DNA of 64,000 nt from Alteromonas sp. KUL49 (GCF_006538345.1 NZ_BJKL01000007.1:62001-126000), one strand, 5' to 3'. Shown: positions 1 to 9,117, counted from the first letter of the stretch. Numbers and translations: made by a program. The notes: generated from the letters alone by a model not told the origin.

Positions 1-1
1 C

Positions 2-56
2 CGCAAATTAGCTCTAATCTCGATGGGGATTGAGATATTAGCAGTTGAAATTTGCG
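2..56. repeat. Imperfect inverted repeat (potential hairpin)
   Basis: The outer arms CGCAAATT (2-9) and AATTTGCG (49-56) are perfect complements. Inside them GCTCTAATCTC (11-21) faces GAGATATTAGC (32-42) with one or two bulges. Together they could fold into a long stem with a ten-base loop. It could be a replication or recombination structure of the element or a transcription signal; the window edge prevents seeing what lies to the left. Confidence 0.5.
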
Positions 57-96
57 TTTACAAATTCGGCCTAGTACATTTTTATAGGTATATGAA

Positions 97-198
97 ATGA
101 TTAAGAATAAAAGTGTTCACGTTACAGGCTACTCCCGTTACCGTTATGGAAAATGGGAAGATGTTTGTACGCATTGGCGATCAATGCCTACCTTGTAG
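97..198 (+). CDS. Mini-ORF of 33 codons, unknown function
   Basis: An ATG at 97 opens a reading frame of 33 codons ending in TAG at 196-198. The product is basic and aromatic-rich (VHVTGYSRYRYGKWEDV, then a C-x-x-H-W stretch near the end). No strong ribosome binding site is seen. A clear intrinsic terminator follows about 20 bases after the stop, which supports a short transcript ending here. I do not recognise the protein. It could also be part of a small RNA rather than a coding gene. Confidence 0.35.
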   Translation: MIKNKSVHVTGYSRYRYGKWEDVCTHWRSMPTL

Positions 199-218
199 GT
201 CTAAATTTAGTAAACCAT

Positions 219-246
219 GAAGAGGGGGCGATTATCCCCTCTTTTT
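219..246 (+). terminator. Intrinsic terminator after the mini-ORF
   Basis: AAGAGGGG (220-227) pairs with CCCCTCTT (236-243) around an eight-base loop and runs into a T tract. It ends any transcript coming from the left before the AbiH gene. Confidence 0.75.
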
Positions 247-337
247 CAATGACAGTGTGACTACATAAGGCTAGATAGTTTAGTATTTTCAAATACTGTC
301 ATCTTCAAATTTTTATATCTAGACATTAGGATATTAC

Positions 338-1321
338 GTGAATATTTGCTATCTCATTGGCAATGGATTTGACCTGAATCTGCGGTTAAAAACGAGCTAT
401 AAGGATTTTTATCAGCACTATTTAAAGTTAGAAAGTACAAAGCCATCAATCACTCAATTCAAAAAGAATATATCGAGTAACTTAACTAAATGGTCTGACC
501 TTGAGTCCGAATTTGGACAGTACACATCAAGAATAAAATCTACGGAAGAAGCTGATGAAATCCACGGAGACATTGTAGATTCACTAGCCGACTACCTCGG
601 TGACGTTGAAAAAAATTTCGCCCCCGTAGAATCTAGTCTCGAAGAATTCATTGACCACCTTTTTCAACCAGAGAGTCAACTAAGTGCCGTTGATTCATCA
701 AATCTAAAACGGTTTTATACTGAATGCGGCAATGCTCATAGAAACTATACAATAGTCAGCTTTAACTATACTCAAACTATTGAAAAAATTTTGGGTTTAG
801 AGCAAATCAAAAATGCGAATAGCAACTTAAACATAAAAAAGTCTTACGGTAATACCGTTCATTCATTGACTAATCTCCTTCATGTTCACGGAACGATTGA
901 ACGACATATGGTATTTGGTGTCGACAATATCGAGCAACTGGCAAACTCTTCTTTTGTTAATGATATCGACCAAGCCAATCAACTTATAAAGCCCCGATGC
1001 AATCAGGTAATGAGGCATGGAATAGCCTTGGATTGTGAGAGAGCACTTAAATCGAGTCATTTGATTTGTATATTTGGATCGTCTGTCGGTGAGACTGATA
1101 AGAAATGGTGGAAATTAGTTGCAGACAAGCTTAGAGAAGGAAAATCTAGATTAATAATTTTTGAAAGGAACACAAACTTCAACCTAAGAAGGTCTCATCT
1201 TCAAGATAGACTTCGAACCGATATATTGAAGAAGTTTTTTGAACCAGAAGAAATAGATAAAATAGAGGAGTATGTCTATATCTCTTTCAACAGTAACATG
1301 TTTAAGTTAACAGCCACTTAA
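338..1321 (+). CDS. abiH: AbiH-family abortive-infection protein
   Basis: A protein of 327 residues starting at GTG 338 with a weak TTAGG upstream. The N-terminus has the AbiH hallmark LIGNGFDLNLRLKTSYKDF (about residues 6-24). Near the C-terminus is the second conserved stretch CIFGSSVGETDKKWW (about 245-260), corresponding to the family's G-x-S-x-x-x-x-D segment. AbiH proteins were described in lactococci as abortive-infection factors that block phage multiplication; the biochemical activity is not well established. It is the only defence gene visible in the element, stands alone on its strand, and is convergent with the replication-like gene. Its AT-rich composition fits recent acquisition. 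The family assignment is secure; actual phage defence in this host is inference. Confidence 0.85.
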   Translation: MNICYLIGNGFDLNLRLKTSYKDFYQHYLKLESTKPSITQFKKNISSNLTKWSDLESEFGQYTSRIKSTEEADEIHGDIVDSLADYLGDVEKNFAPVESSLEEFIDHLFQPESQLSAVDSSNLKRFYTECGNAHRNYTIVSFNYTQTIEKILGLEQIKNANSNLNIKKSYGNTVHSLTNLLHVHGTIERHMVFGVDNIEQLANSSFVNDIDQANQLIKPRCNQVMRHGIALDCERALKSSHLICIFGSSVGETDKKWWKLVADKLREGKSRLIIFERNTNFNLRRSHLQDRLRTDILKKFFEPEEIDKIEEYVYISFNSNMFKLTAT

Positions 1322-1578
1322 CTACGATTTTATCTATCTAAATACCGTCAAGAACTCTATGAAACCACTAGCATTTTTTGGTGTAACAGATTGATATTAA
1401 ATTAGTTTAAATAAGTTAATGTAGTATTTTTAATACCCAAGAAAGATTAAAAAGGGAACTTTGGTTTGTTAAACATGATTAGGAATATCAGTATGACTGC
1501 TGTAAGCTATTTTAAGAAAACAAATCCTCTACACTTGCAGTTCTATTTAAATTCTGAAAACTCGCCTCTGAGACACTC

Positions 1579-2712
1579 TCAGTGGCTCTCATGAGGATCT
1601 TCCCTATTACTATAGACCTCGAAGATTTGGTCTACTTTTTCTGTACCTTTGAATATTCTTTCATAATCGGTGTCTCCCTCATTTAGCTTAGTAAATTTTG
1701 ATGAGTTAAACCGCCTTGTACCTGCTGGAAAGTCGTCAAGAGTCTTAGATGCGACCTTGCTTAAATACGATAAAGCGTAGATGCATTCTTCTAAATCACC
1801 GCCTATCACTTCTCGCTTGTAATGCTTTCTATTAATTATTTTATCTACTCTCAACCTTGGATATTGCCCCTCTGTGAAGACTTTATTTTCAATTAGAGCT
1901 TTTTGTTCCTTTGCCTTAGTCAGGCTTAGTCCATTTCTATGAAGCTCAAAGTATCCTTCAACATCGACGTAAGGTGTTTCAGGGTATTCATCAACTAACT
2001 TAAAAGGCGTAAGATCTTCAAGAGCACTTGTATTTGCTCTATGTCGCAATTTTCCCTTCCTACATTTCTTGAGATTTGATTTCAACTGAATTCTGATGCA
2101 ATCGAATGCGATTATTCTGAAAACCTTATGTAATTGATTTGATGATCTGCCCTGAAGCTTGTTACAAAAAAAGACTCCGTGAAAATGTTCACCGTCATTG
2201 TATCCTGAGTGACCTAACTCTCTTACCCAAATATATTCAGCAGTAGTGAAAATTTTTCTAGTTCTAGAAACTTTGTCGTTTTCAGAGTTATTAGTGAATT
2301 TTTTGATAAAGCTTAGTGTTTCTTTATCAGTGAAAAATGATGCCATATCCGCGAAGTTGTCAATCGTTACCTTGTAGAGCCTCTCAACTAAGTCTTTATG
2401 AAATTTAGATACGTCGATATCATAGAAGTTGAAGGATGGGTAAAGACTGTAACGGATAACTAAAGACTTGCTGTGACGTGAGCATATCCACTTGGTGGCG
2501 TCTATTAACTTATTTAGACAACGAACATGATGATCCCCCCTTTTCTTATTGCTGAGGGTATCTTGGGCTTTTTGGACTATGAAGCCTCTCCACCAGCCGT
2601 TAACATGAAAAGCATTAGATGTGGTCTTAGTCTTGTCTTCCATATAGCGTTGAAAGTCTAATTCTGCCTTAGTCTGTTTTTGAGACTTACCAACTTTAGA
2701 GAACTTCTTCAT
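1579..2712 (-). CDS. Inovirus Gp2 / YagK-YfjJ C-terminal domain protein (replication-like)
   Basis: The frame extends to a TTG at 2754, but the ATG at 2712 has AAAGG five bases upstream and is the better start, giving 377 residues. A basic N-terminus is followed by a core resembling the YagK/YfjJ C-terminal domain: a beta-strand-like SKSLVIRYSLY, then YIWVRELG and the HUH-like GEHFHGVFF with two histidines one residue apart. That arrangement recalls rolling-circle replication initiators; related proteins in filamentous phages and satellites are called Gp2. No clear downstream catalytic tyrosine could be fixed by eye. It lies downstream of the integrase on the same strand after a gap of about 160 bases. 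Replication of the excised element is the likely role, by inference. Confidence 0.65.
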   Translation of the reverse strand: MKKFSKVGKSQKQTKAELDFQRYMEDKTKTTSNAFHVNGWWRGFIVQKAQDTLSNKKRGDHHVRCLNKLIDATKWICSRHSKSLVIRYSLYPSFNFYDIDVSKFHKDLVERLYKVTIDNFADMASFFTDKETLSFIKKFTNNSENDKVSRTRKIFTTAEYIWVRELGHSGYNDGEHFHGVFFCNKLQGRSSNQLHKVFRIIAFDCIRIQLKSNLKKCRKGKLRHRANTSALEDLTPFKLVDEYPETPYVDVEGYFELHRNGLSLTKAKEQKALIENKVFTEGQYPRLRVDKIINRKHYKREVIGGDLEECIYALSYLSKVASKTLDDFPAGTRRFNSSKFTKLNEGDTDYERIFKGTEKVDQIFEVYSNREDPHESH

Positions 2713-2873
2713 AAAGACCTTTCTATTAGTACTAAGATATTTAAATAAACTCAATCAACAAAGTATTTAAGGAATAAAAAAAGCGTGAGGCTAAGGAAAT
2801 CAAGACTTTCATAGAGCCAATTTTTATTTTAAATTTATCGCGACTTATTAATTTTTGAAACTCACTAGCCACG

Positions 2874-4550
2874 TTAATCAGCTTGAATCAAGTCAATGTA
2901 TTTTTTTTGTACCTCTAAAACGTGAGGATGCAGATAGTATTTACCACGAGTTTTCTGTGAAACTTTTGTTGCATGTCCTAACATGACCTCGATATCCTTA
3001 TCTGGAACTTTTTCTCTTTCGAGAACATTGAATACATAGTGTCTGACAGAGTAGAGACTAAGAATGTAGTCTTCAGGTGTCTGATTAGGTAGATCAAGCT
3101 TCGGCTTAATGATATTTGTGTAAATATTAGTGAGAAACTTCTCGTTCGTGGAATAGCAAAGAAACATTTCTTTAGTTTTTGAGTTTTCAAAGAAATCTAC
3201 AATCCCTTTGTCTAATAAATACTGATGAACTGGGACGTTTCTTATACCGTTTAAAGTCTTTACAGAGCCAGCCTCATCTCTTACTTTAAGAAAATATATT
3301 CCTTTAGAGTTAACGGCTAAGTCTTGTTGCCTTAACTGTTGAACTTCACCATTTCTCATACCAGTAAGCGCCATGATCCAGACTGCCCACTTCTGATATG
3401 GGTTCAATGTAGAGGCAAATGATATAATTCGTCTAAATTGTTCATCAGAAAACGCTCCTCTAGTATTAGACGGTGGAATCTCATGCTTCATATCACGAAC
3501 GGCTCTTGCTGAACCTCCCAATCGCTCAGCATAATAACGGTAGAAAGAACTCAATTTCTCTTTGTAAGCCCCAACGTTTGTTATTAAGTTATCGGACTCG
3601 ATAAGACCTGCATCTAAATGCTTTAAAGCGAGCGTGATATCCGCAGGGTTTCTCCCTCTGTTATAAGGTTTCTTATTAAGCTTCGGGAGACATGATACAA
3701 CCTGTGTGAAAAGGTTATCTAAGTCTTTCCAAGTAATTTCTGTCATCACTCTATCACCAAGGAAATGACAGAAAATTTCTTTTGCTTTACGGTGATCAGT
3801 TAGAACTTTTTCTTCCCATGGCTTCGCTACGCCTACTCTTGGTTTAGGCAAATCCCCTTCGATTCCGGCTTCTATATATTTCTCATAGGCCGCAGAAAAA
3901 GTAAGCTCTTTCTCGAATTCTGTTTCAATTTCGCCACAACGAACTTTCGCTGTTTCCATGTTGCCCGACGATATCAAACGCTTTATGTAGTAAATTCGCC
4001 TAAGAAAGCGCTCTATTTCTTCTTGGTGCTTAAAGTAGTCGAAGTTAAAATCACTAGGATATTTATCTATTATTGTGTCTACAATTTGGTAGGTATCAAT
4101 ATCGACTATGTCCGTAAAGTGAAGTTCACTAAGCTTTTTGTGCGCAACGGATGAGGGAGACTCATCTGGGAGAAGTGTAGACAACTTGTACTCAAAGTAA
4201 CTTTGAGAGCTAATGTCATCACTCTCACTTTGAAAGTCATCATTGAACATGCTATGGAGAAAGGCATACTGATAACGCTTGAAAATATGACTATTCTCTT
4301 CGTCGTCAATTTCAAGCAACATTTTCAACTTTCTGAGATAGGTAGTTTTTACGTCTCTAACAACTGCTTCTAACCTTTCCTTGTCCATTGTGTCGAAACC
4401 TTTTCTAGACGTTATTTGAGTGACAAGCCTTAACGCTGTGAGACGATTAGTAGTACCCAAAGAAATTCTAAGATTACCTTGATTTAACCTTCTATTGAAG
4501 TAGTAAACGTTCTTACGTATGAGAGTGAAAGGAATTTTAGTTTGTGCCAT
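2874..4550 (-). CDS. Tyrosine recombinase / phage-type integrase
   Basis: Starts at ATG 4550 (a TTG four codons earlier is possible), giving 558 residues, long for a phage integrase. The N-terminal 50 residues resemble the arm-binding region of DUF6538-type integrases (IRKNVYYFNRRL, ISLGTTNRLTALR). A helical core-binding segment covers about 215-350. The catalytic domain carries Arg I in LTGMRNGEVQQL (about 399), the second box as YSVRHYV (Tyr where most family members have His, Arg about 503), HATK-type His (about 526) and the candidate nucleophile Tyr in RGKYYLH (about 538-539). It reads away from the 3' end of rnpB, only 87 bases off, which points to rnpB as the attachment gene. Confidence 0.88.
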   Translation of the reverse strand: MAQTKIPFTLIRKNVYYFNRRLNQGNLRISLGTTNRLTALRLVTQITSRKGFDTMDKERLEAVVRDVKTTYLRKLKMLLEIDDEENSHIFKRYQYAFLHSMFNDDFQSESDDISSQSYFEYKLSTLLPDESPSSVAHKKLSELHFTDIVDIDTYQIVDTIIDKYPSDFNFDYFKHQEEIERFLRRIYYIKRLISSGNMETAKVRCGEIETEFEKELTFSAAYEKYIEAGIEGDLPKPRVGVAKPWEEKVLTDHRKAKEIFCHFLGDRVMTEITWKDLDNLFTQVVSCLPKLNKKPYNRGRNPADITLALKHLDAGLIESDNLITNVGAYKEKLSSFYRYYAERLGGSARAVRDMKHEIPPSNTRGAFSDEQFRRIISFASTLNPYQKWAVWIMALTGMRNGEVQQLRQQDLAVNSKGIYFLKVRDEAGSVKTLNGIRNVPVHQYLLDKGIVDFFENSKTKEMFLCYSTNEKFLTNIYTNIIKPKLDLPNQTPEDYILSLYSVRHYVFNVLEREKVPDKDIEVMLGHATKVSQKTRGKYYLHPHVLEVQKKYIDLIQAD

Positions 4551-4636
4551 TGTGTGTGCCAATAGGTGACACTCGGCTGATATGAAAGCTTCGAGCTACT
4601 AGTAAGTGACTGATAACTCGAATTTTCATAAAAAGA

Positions 4637-4987
<351 letters not shown>

Positions 4988-5035
4988 GGAGCATTCTACA
5001 TCAAAGTGCAGCCCATAGCGACTGACTAAAGCATT

Positions 5036-6139
5036 TTATGACAAACTCGCCAGCGCCGATGCTGAGTACTGTTTTAGCTCTTCTGTTTTATTGTCGCGGA
5101 TCTTATTTGCCCAATTCGGATCTTGTAGCAAGGCTCGGCCCACAGCCACTAAGTCAAATTCTTGTTTATTCAGCCGCTCCAACAAATCATCTACCGCACG
5201 AGTTTCAGACCCTTGTCCTTTGAATGCACCAAAGAAATCATCACTTAGCCCTACAGAACCTACTGTAATAGTGGGCTTTCCAGTGATCTGCTTTGTCCAT
5301 CCCGCCAGGTTCAATTCGCTTCCCTCAAATTCACTTTCCCAATAGCGACGTTGTGAACAGTGAAATATATCAACGCCAGCCTCACTAAGAGGAAGTAAAA
5401 ACGCCTCCAGTTCTTGTGGTGTATGTGCCAAACGAGCACTGTAGTCTTGTTGTTTCCACTGAGAGTAACGTAGCACAATGGGGAAATCAGGTGAGGTTGC
5501 CCCGCGTATCGCTTTAATAATTTCTACCGCAAAGCGACCACGATTATCCATACTCCCACCCCAGCTATCGGTTCGCTGGTTCGTGCCTTCCCAGAAAAAT
5601 TGGTCGATTAAGTATCCATGAGCACCATGAATTTCTATGCCGTCAAAACCAATCGCTTGAGCATCAGCCGCTGCTTGAGCAAACGCACCGATTACCTTTT
5701 CGATATGCGCTTGTGTCATTGGCTCCGCCCCTTGCTTACCTGGCTTAAACAACCCTGACGGTCCAGCACTGGCCAACTCAGGGAACGGCGCTTTTTCAGC
5801 AACTCTTGCCATGCCTACATGCCATAATTGAGGCATGATCTTTCCACCAACACTATGCACTTCTTCAACCACATGTTTCCAGCCAGCTAACGCTGCATCC
5901 CCGTGAAACTGGGGGATGTTAGCATCCATGGTCGCCACTTCATCATTGACCGTTGTTCCCTCAGTGATAATCAACCCTGTGCCACCTTGAGCTCGGCGCT
6001 TGTAGTACCCGGCAACATCTTGAGTAGGTACGCCATTAGGTGAAAATTGGCGTGTCATCGGTGCCATTACGATACGGTTTTCGAGCTGCAATCCACCGGC
6101 TAAAAACGGAGAAAATAAATTGGGGGTTTGGGTCGTCAT
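5036..6139 (-). CDS. Old Yellow Enzyme family NADH:flavin oxidoreductase
   Basis: A 367-residue FMN-dependent TIM barrel, the usual length. The start ATG at 6139 has AAGG seven bases upstream. The family opening NRIVMAPMTR is at about 21-30. The substrate-binding HGAHGYLIDQFFWEGTNQR with its His pair is at about 171-189, and the phosphate-binding DLVAVGRALLQDP is near the C-terminus. These enzymes reduce activated C=C bonds or related electrophiles with NAD(P)H. The LRYSQWKQQDYSARL stretch marks a bacterial subgroup whose natural substrate is generally unknown. It stands alone, downstream of and codirectional with the yebC-like gene. Confidence 0.9.
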   Translation of the reverse strand: MTTQTPNLFSPFLAGGLQLENRIVMAPMTRQFSPNGVPTQDVAGYYKRRAQGGTGLIITEGTTVNDEVATMDANIPQFHGDAALAGWKHVVEEVHSVGGKIMPQLWHVGMARVAEKAPFPELASAGPSGLFKPGKQGAEPMTQAHIEKVIGAFAQAAADAQAIGFDGIEIHGAHGYLIDQFFWEGTNQRTDSWGGSMDNRGRFAVEIIKAIRGATSPDFPIVLRYSQWKQQDYSARLAHTPQELEAFLLPLSEAGVDIFHCSQRRYWESEFEGSELNLAGWTKQITGKPTITVGSVGLSDDFFGAFKGQGSETRAVDDLLERLNKQEFDLVAVGRALLQDPNWANKIRDNKTEELKQYSASALASLS

Positions 6140-6381
6140 TGAATTACCTTAATCCTGTCACGTGAGCGCTTTCTAGTGGAAAAATAGTAATTCACTCACC
6201 CAACGTGTCAATTTTCAATGAGTGATAGTCTTTTATAACACCGAAAAAAGTCTTCGTTTGGAAATAGGCAAAACAGCACAATGCGTTCGCCTGTCCAGAA
6301 GAGGGAGTGCAAACGCCGAGCCCACAAGAATGTGTTTACGGCGTGCAGTAAAAAATTCGTTGTCCTCTCTTTAGAGAAGTA

Positions 6382-6429
6382 AATAACCTCTTTGAAGCGT
6401 GGCTTATACATTCCCGCTCAGAGGTTATT
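6382..6429 (-). terminator. Inverted repeat with a long loop, possible terminator of the yebC-like gene
   Basis: AATAACCTCT (6382-6391) and AGAGGTTATT (6420-6429) are perfect 10-base complements, with AGCG/CGCT available to extend the fold inside the loop. It lies directly after the stop of the yebC-like gene. There is no good T tract, so termination is uncertain; mRNA 3'-end protection is an alternative. The rest of 6140-6381 shows only a weak 67-codon frame that I do not believe is a gene. Confidence 0.4.
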
Positions 6430-6434
6430 GCAAT

Positions 6435-7157
6435 TTATGCTGGCGTTACCGCGTTGTGGTAAACGTGTTGAACGTCATCACAGTCATTCAACATGTCCAT
6501 GAACTTGTCGAACATTGGCATGTCATCTTCACTGATATCCGTCTCAGTTTGAGGGATCCAGCTGATTTCCTCTGCAGAAAATTTAATGTCTGGGTAGGCA
6601 TCGGTTAGTGCAGTCTTCACTTGGAAGAACTCAGTATGAGGCGCAAAAACGGTGACTTTTCCGTCTTCAACTTCCACGTCAGTCACGTCAACGTCCGCTT
6701 CCATTAAGACTTCAAGAACAGCATCTTCGTCGTCGCCGTCAAACTGAAACACACCTTGATGAGCAAACATATGTGACACTGCCCCCTGTGCACCCAATTT
6801 AGCCCCCGTTTTGGTGAAGCAATTTCTTACTTCCGTAATCGTACGATTCGCGTTATCTGATAAGCAATCCACAATCACCATACAGTTGCCTGGACCAAAG
6901 CCCTCATAGCGCATAGGTTGAAAATCTTCGCCTGCGCCACCTGCTGCTTTGTCTATTGCTTTTTCGATAACATGGCTAGGTACTTGGTCTTTTTTCGCTT
7001 TTTCCATCAAACGGCGTAAAGAAAGGTTAGTGTCTGGGTCTGCACCACCGTTTTTTGCACATACGTAAATCTCTTTACCGTATTTAGAATAAACTTTGGT
7101 TTTAGCGCCTGCCGTTTTCATCATCGACGCTTTTCTTACTTCAAATGCTCTTCCCAT
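6435..7157 (-). CDS. YebC/PmpR (TACO1) family protein, YeeN-like
   Basis: 240 residues, full length. It shows the family signatures [35 protein letters not shown] and [20 protein letters not shown], and ends with the family's VQHVYHN. The N-terminus ([15 protein letters not shown]) resembles E. coli YeeN more than canonical YebC, so this is probably the second paralogue; the ruvC-linked yebC would be elsewhere. The family was long annotated as transcriptional regulators, while newer work on relatives points to ribosome-associated help during difficult translation such as proline runs. Which applies here cannot be seen. It is transcribed alone, with about 110 bases separating it from zapE. Confidence 0.9.
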   Translation of the reverse strand: MGRAFEVRKASMMKTAGAKTKVYSKYGKEIYVCAKNGGADPDTNLSLRRLMEKAKKDQVPSHVIEKAIDKAAGGAGEDFQPMRYEGFGPGNCMVIVDCLSDNANRTITEVRNCFTKTGAKLGAQGAVSHMFAHQGVFQFDGDDEDAVLEVLMEADVDVTDVEVEDGKVTVFAPHTEFFQVKTALTDAYPDIKFSAEEISWIPQTETDISEDDMPMFDKFMDMLNDCDDVQHVYHNAVTPA

Positions 7158-7265
7158 CTTAATCTTCTCTTTGTCGTCGCGAGGCTCGCGAATTCTGTCT
7201 TACACCCTAAGGGCAAAAAAATTGGCCAAATTCTACCGACTTTGACTGGAAACTTACAGTACTAG

Positions 7266-8363
7266 TTAGGGTAAATGCTCAGACGCAAGGTAGTCATGAG
7301 ATTGCATTTCTTTTAACCGACTTAAACAACGTCTGAATTCAAAGTTCAGTAAACCTTCCGTATACAGACTTTCAAGGGCAACTTCTGCAGACATAATGAG
7401 CTTAACGTTCCGCTCGTAAAATTCGTCTACCATGGCGATAAATCGACGAGCAACATCATCGTTGTTCTGTCCCATCTGTTTGACATTTGCTAATAGCACT
7501 GAGTGATACAGACGGCTAAACTCTATATAATCGCTTTGACTACGAGGACCTTCGCACAGCTCACTAAAATCAATCATAAGTACGCCATCAGCATCCCGTA
7601 GCGTGGTAATTTCCCGATGATTAACAATGATTTTCTCACCTTTTGTACCCACTTCAGGCGCAAGCTGGCCAAAATAGCTGTGTAAATTCTCTGTGGCTGC
7701 TTTATCGAGGGGATGATGAAAGATTTCTGCTTGTTCGAGCGTTCGCAAACGATAATCGATACCACTATCAACGTTGACTACGCGGGTATTTTGATTAATG
7801 AGGTCAATAGCAGGTAAGAAGCGAGCCCGTTGAAGCCCGTTGCGGTACAAATCATCTGGCACAATGTTAGACGTCGCCACTAATACGATGCCGTGCCCGA
7901 ATAACTCCTCCATTAACGTACCCAATATCATGGCGTCGGTAATATCAGACACAAAGAACTCATCAAAGCAGATAACTCGCGTTTCTTTGGCAAGCTTTGC
8001 TGCCACTATTTTCAGTGGGTCAGATTCATTTTCTAACAGCTTGAGTTCATCGTGAATGCGATACATGAATCGGTGGAAGTGCACACGCATTTTTTTGTCA
8101 AAAGGCAAACAATCGTAAAACGTATCGACAAGATAGGTTTTTCCACGACCTACTCCACCGTAAAAGTAGATACCTTGAATGCCTGGTTTCTTCTGGCCAC
8201 GGCCGAAAGCCGATTTAATTTTGACGCGCCATTTGGTCTTTTTAGGCTTAACGGTGAGTTCGTCAAATAGGCGTTGCAGCTCTCTTACCGCATTTTCTTG
8301 CGCAGCATCGTAATGAAAATCAGGCTGCTCTAGATCGTTCTGATATTTTTCCCATGGCGTCAT
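7266..8363 (-). CDS. zapE: Cell division AFG1-like ATPase ZapE
   Basis: An AFG1/ZapE family P-loop ATPase. The frame can be read from 8408, but the ATG at 8363 (MTPWEKYQNDL) has AGGAG about 11 bases upstream and matches where homologues begin, giving 365 residues. Walker A is FYGGVGRGKTYLVD and Walker B is VICFDEFFVSDI; the arginine-rich region follows GLQRARFLPAIDL. In E. coli ZapE interacts with the Z ring and is needed under anaerobic or heat stress. It is divergent from zapG (yhcB), the same neighbourhood as in E. coli. Confidence 0.93.
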   Translation of the reverse strand: MTPWEKYQNDLEQPDFHYDAAQENAVRELQRLFDELTVKPKKTKWRVKIKSAFGRGQKKPGIQGIYFYGGVGRGKTYLVDTFYDCLPFDKKMRVHFHRFMYRIHDELKLLENESDPLKIVAAKLAKETRVICFDEFFVSDITDAMILGTLMEELFGHGIVLVATSNIVPDDLYRNGLQRARFLPAIDLINQNTRVVNVDSGIDYRLRTLEQAEIFHHPLDKAATENLHSYFGQLAPEVGTKGEKIIVNHREITTLRDADGVLMIDFSELCEGPRSQSDYIEFSRLYHSVLLANVKQMGQNNDDVARRFIAMVDEFYERNVKLIMSAEVALESLYTEGLLNFEFRRCLSRLKEMQSHDYLASEHLP

Positions 8364-8605
8364 CGCCCATACCACTCCTGCGTAAATGTCAATAGCGCCG
8401 CCGCTCAACCGACCTGCTTGAAAAATCCAATTATGACCTTAATTTTACTGGAAATCACGGTAGAATCGCACGTTGAAATTTGCATAACCAAAATAATTGT
8501 TATGCATAGGCGAGATTTAAGAGCTACCTTGCTATAGTCAAGGGTGAGGGCCGCTTTATACCTAAAAACAAATGCGCCCTGTTGTAACATGATTCGGAGA
8601 AAAAA

Positions 8606-9043
8606 ATGGAAGTGTTAGTACCGCTTGCTTTACTGATTGTAGGTTTAATTATTGGCTTTTTTGTAGGTCGCTTTTTCCAAAGTAAACAAGGAGAGAGCAC
8701 TGCGGTATCCACTGAGAAACAAGTGAAAGAGATCCTATCTCAACAAGCTCAGCATCATATCCATCAATCTCGTCAAGCGTTGAATAGTATTGAAAGTCAG
8801 TGTTCAGCATTACGTCAGCAAATTGAAGATTACGAAGGGTTACTCTCTAAATCACCAGACGATGAGTCAACGGCGATCCCCTATTTTGGAGAGCAAACCA
8901 CCACTTATCTTCGCAACAATATTTCCAGCGGTGAAAAGTCAAAGCCCAAACAGGTGTCTGAAGCACAGCCAAAAGACTTTGCTAACAGCAGCTCTGGGTT
9001 ATTCGTCGGTGGATCTGAGCAGTCTACCGAGGAAAAGTCTTAG
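8606..9043 (+). CDS. zapG: ZapG/YhcB (DUF1043) inner-membrane protein
   Basis: 145 residues. The start ATG at 8606 follows a GGAG motif (CGGAGAAAAAA). A single membrane helix, LVPLALLIVGLIIGFFVGRFF, lies at about residues 4-24. A cytoplasmic coiled-coil region rich in Gln and Glu follows (about 40-80), then a low-complexity tail. This is the DUF1043 layout. In E. coli YhcB/ZapG connects envelope synthesis, cell shape and division. It lies between zapE (divergent) and degQ (same strand), as in enterobacteria. The tail beyond residue 90 is variable in the family. Confidence 0.88.
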   Translation: MEVLVPLALLIVGLIIGFFVGRFFQSKQGESTAVSTEKQVKEILSQQAQHHIHQSRQALNSIESQCSALRQQIEDYEGLLSKSPDDESTAIPYFGEQTTTYLRNNISSGEKSKPKQVSEAQPKDFANSSSGLFVGGSEQSTEEKS

Positions 9044-9089
9044 TAAAGGAACTTTCCTCGCATGGCATGCTCTTAAACTTCAATAGAAT

Positions 9090-9117
9090 AAGGCCAAAAC
9101 CTAAAAGGCCTTTGTTT
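9090..9117 (+). terminator. Possible terminator between zapG and degQ
   Basis: AAGGCC (9090-9095) and GGCCTT (9107-9112) can pair around an 11-base loop, followed by a T-rich run. The stem is short, so readthrough into degQ is possible. Confidence 0.4.

Larger units (their letters stand above)
1..4636. mobile_element. One end of an integrated genetic element abutting rnpB
   Basis: This AT-rich block carries only accessory genes: a mini-ORF, AbiH, a Gp2-like replication protein and a tyrosine integrase. The integrase lies immediately beyond the 3' end of rnpB, the usual position of an integrase next to its own attachment site. All genes from 5036 onward are ordinary chromosomal ones, so the boundary probably falls at about 4600-4648. 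Integration into the 3' end of rnpB, with the gene end restored by the element, is an inference; the second copy of the rnpB 3' end that would mark the far boundary is not in the window. A Gp2-like protein with an integrase suggests a satellite- or inovirus-like element, but no capsid or secretion genes are visible here. Confidence 0.7.

Noticed and set aside
2..56. Integron attC site
   Set aside because: The required core-site consensus at the arms is not present, and no integron integrase or cassette array is visible.
6208..6411. 67-codon frame downstream of the yebC-like gene
   Set aside because: No ribosome binding site, odd composition and overlap with an inverted repeat; probably chance.
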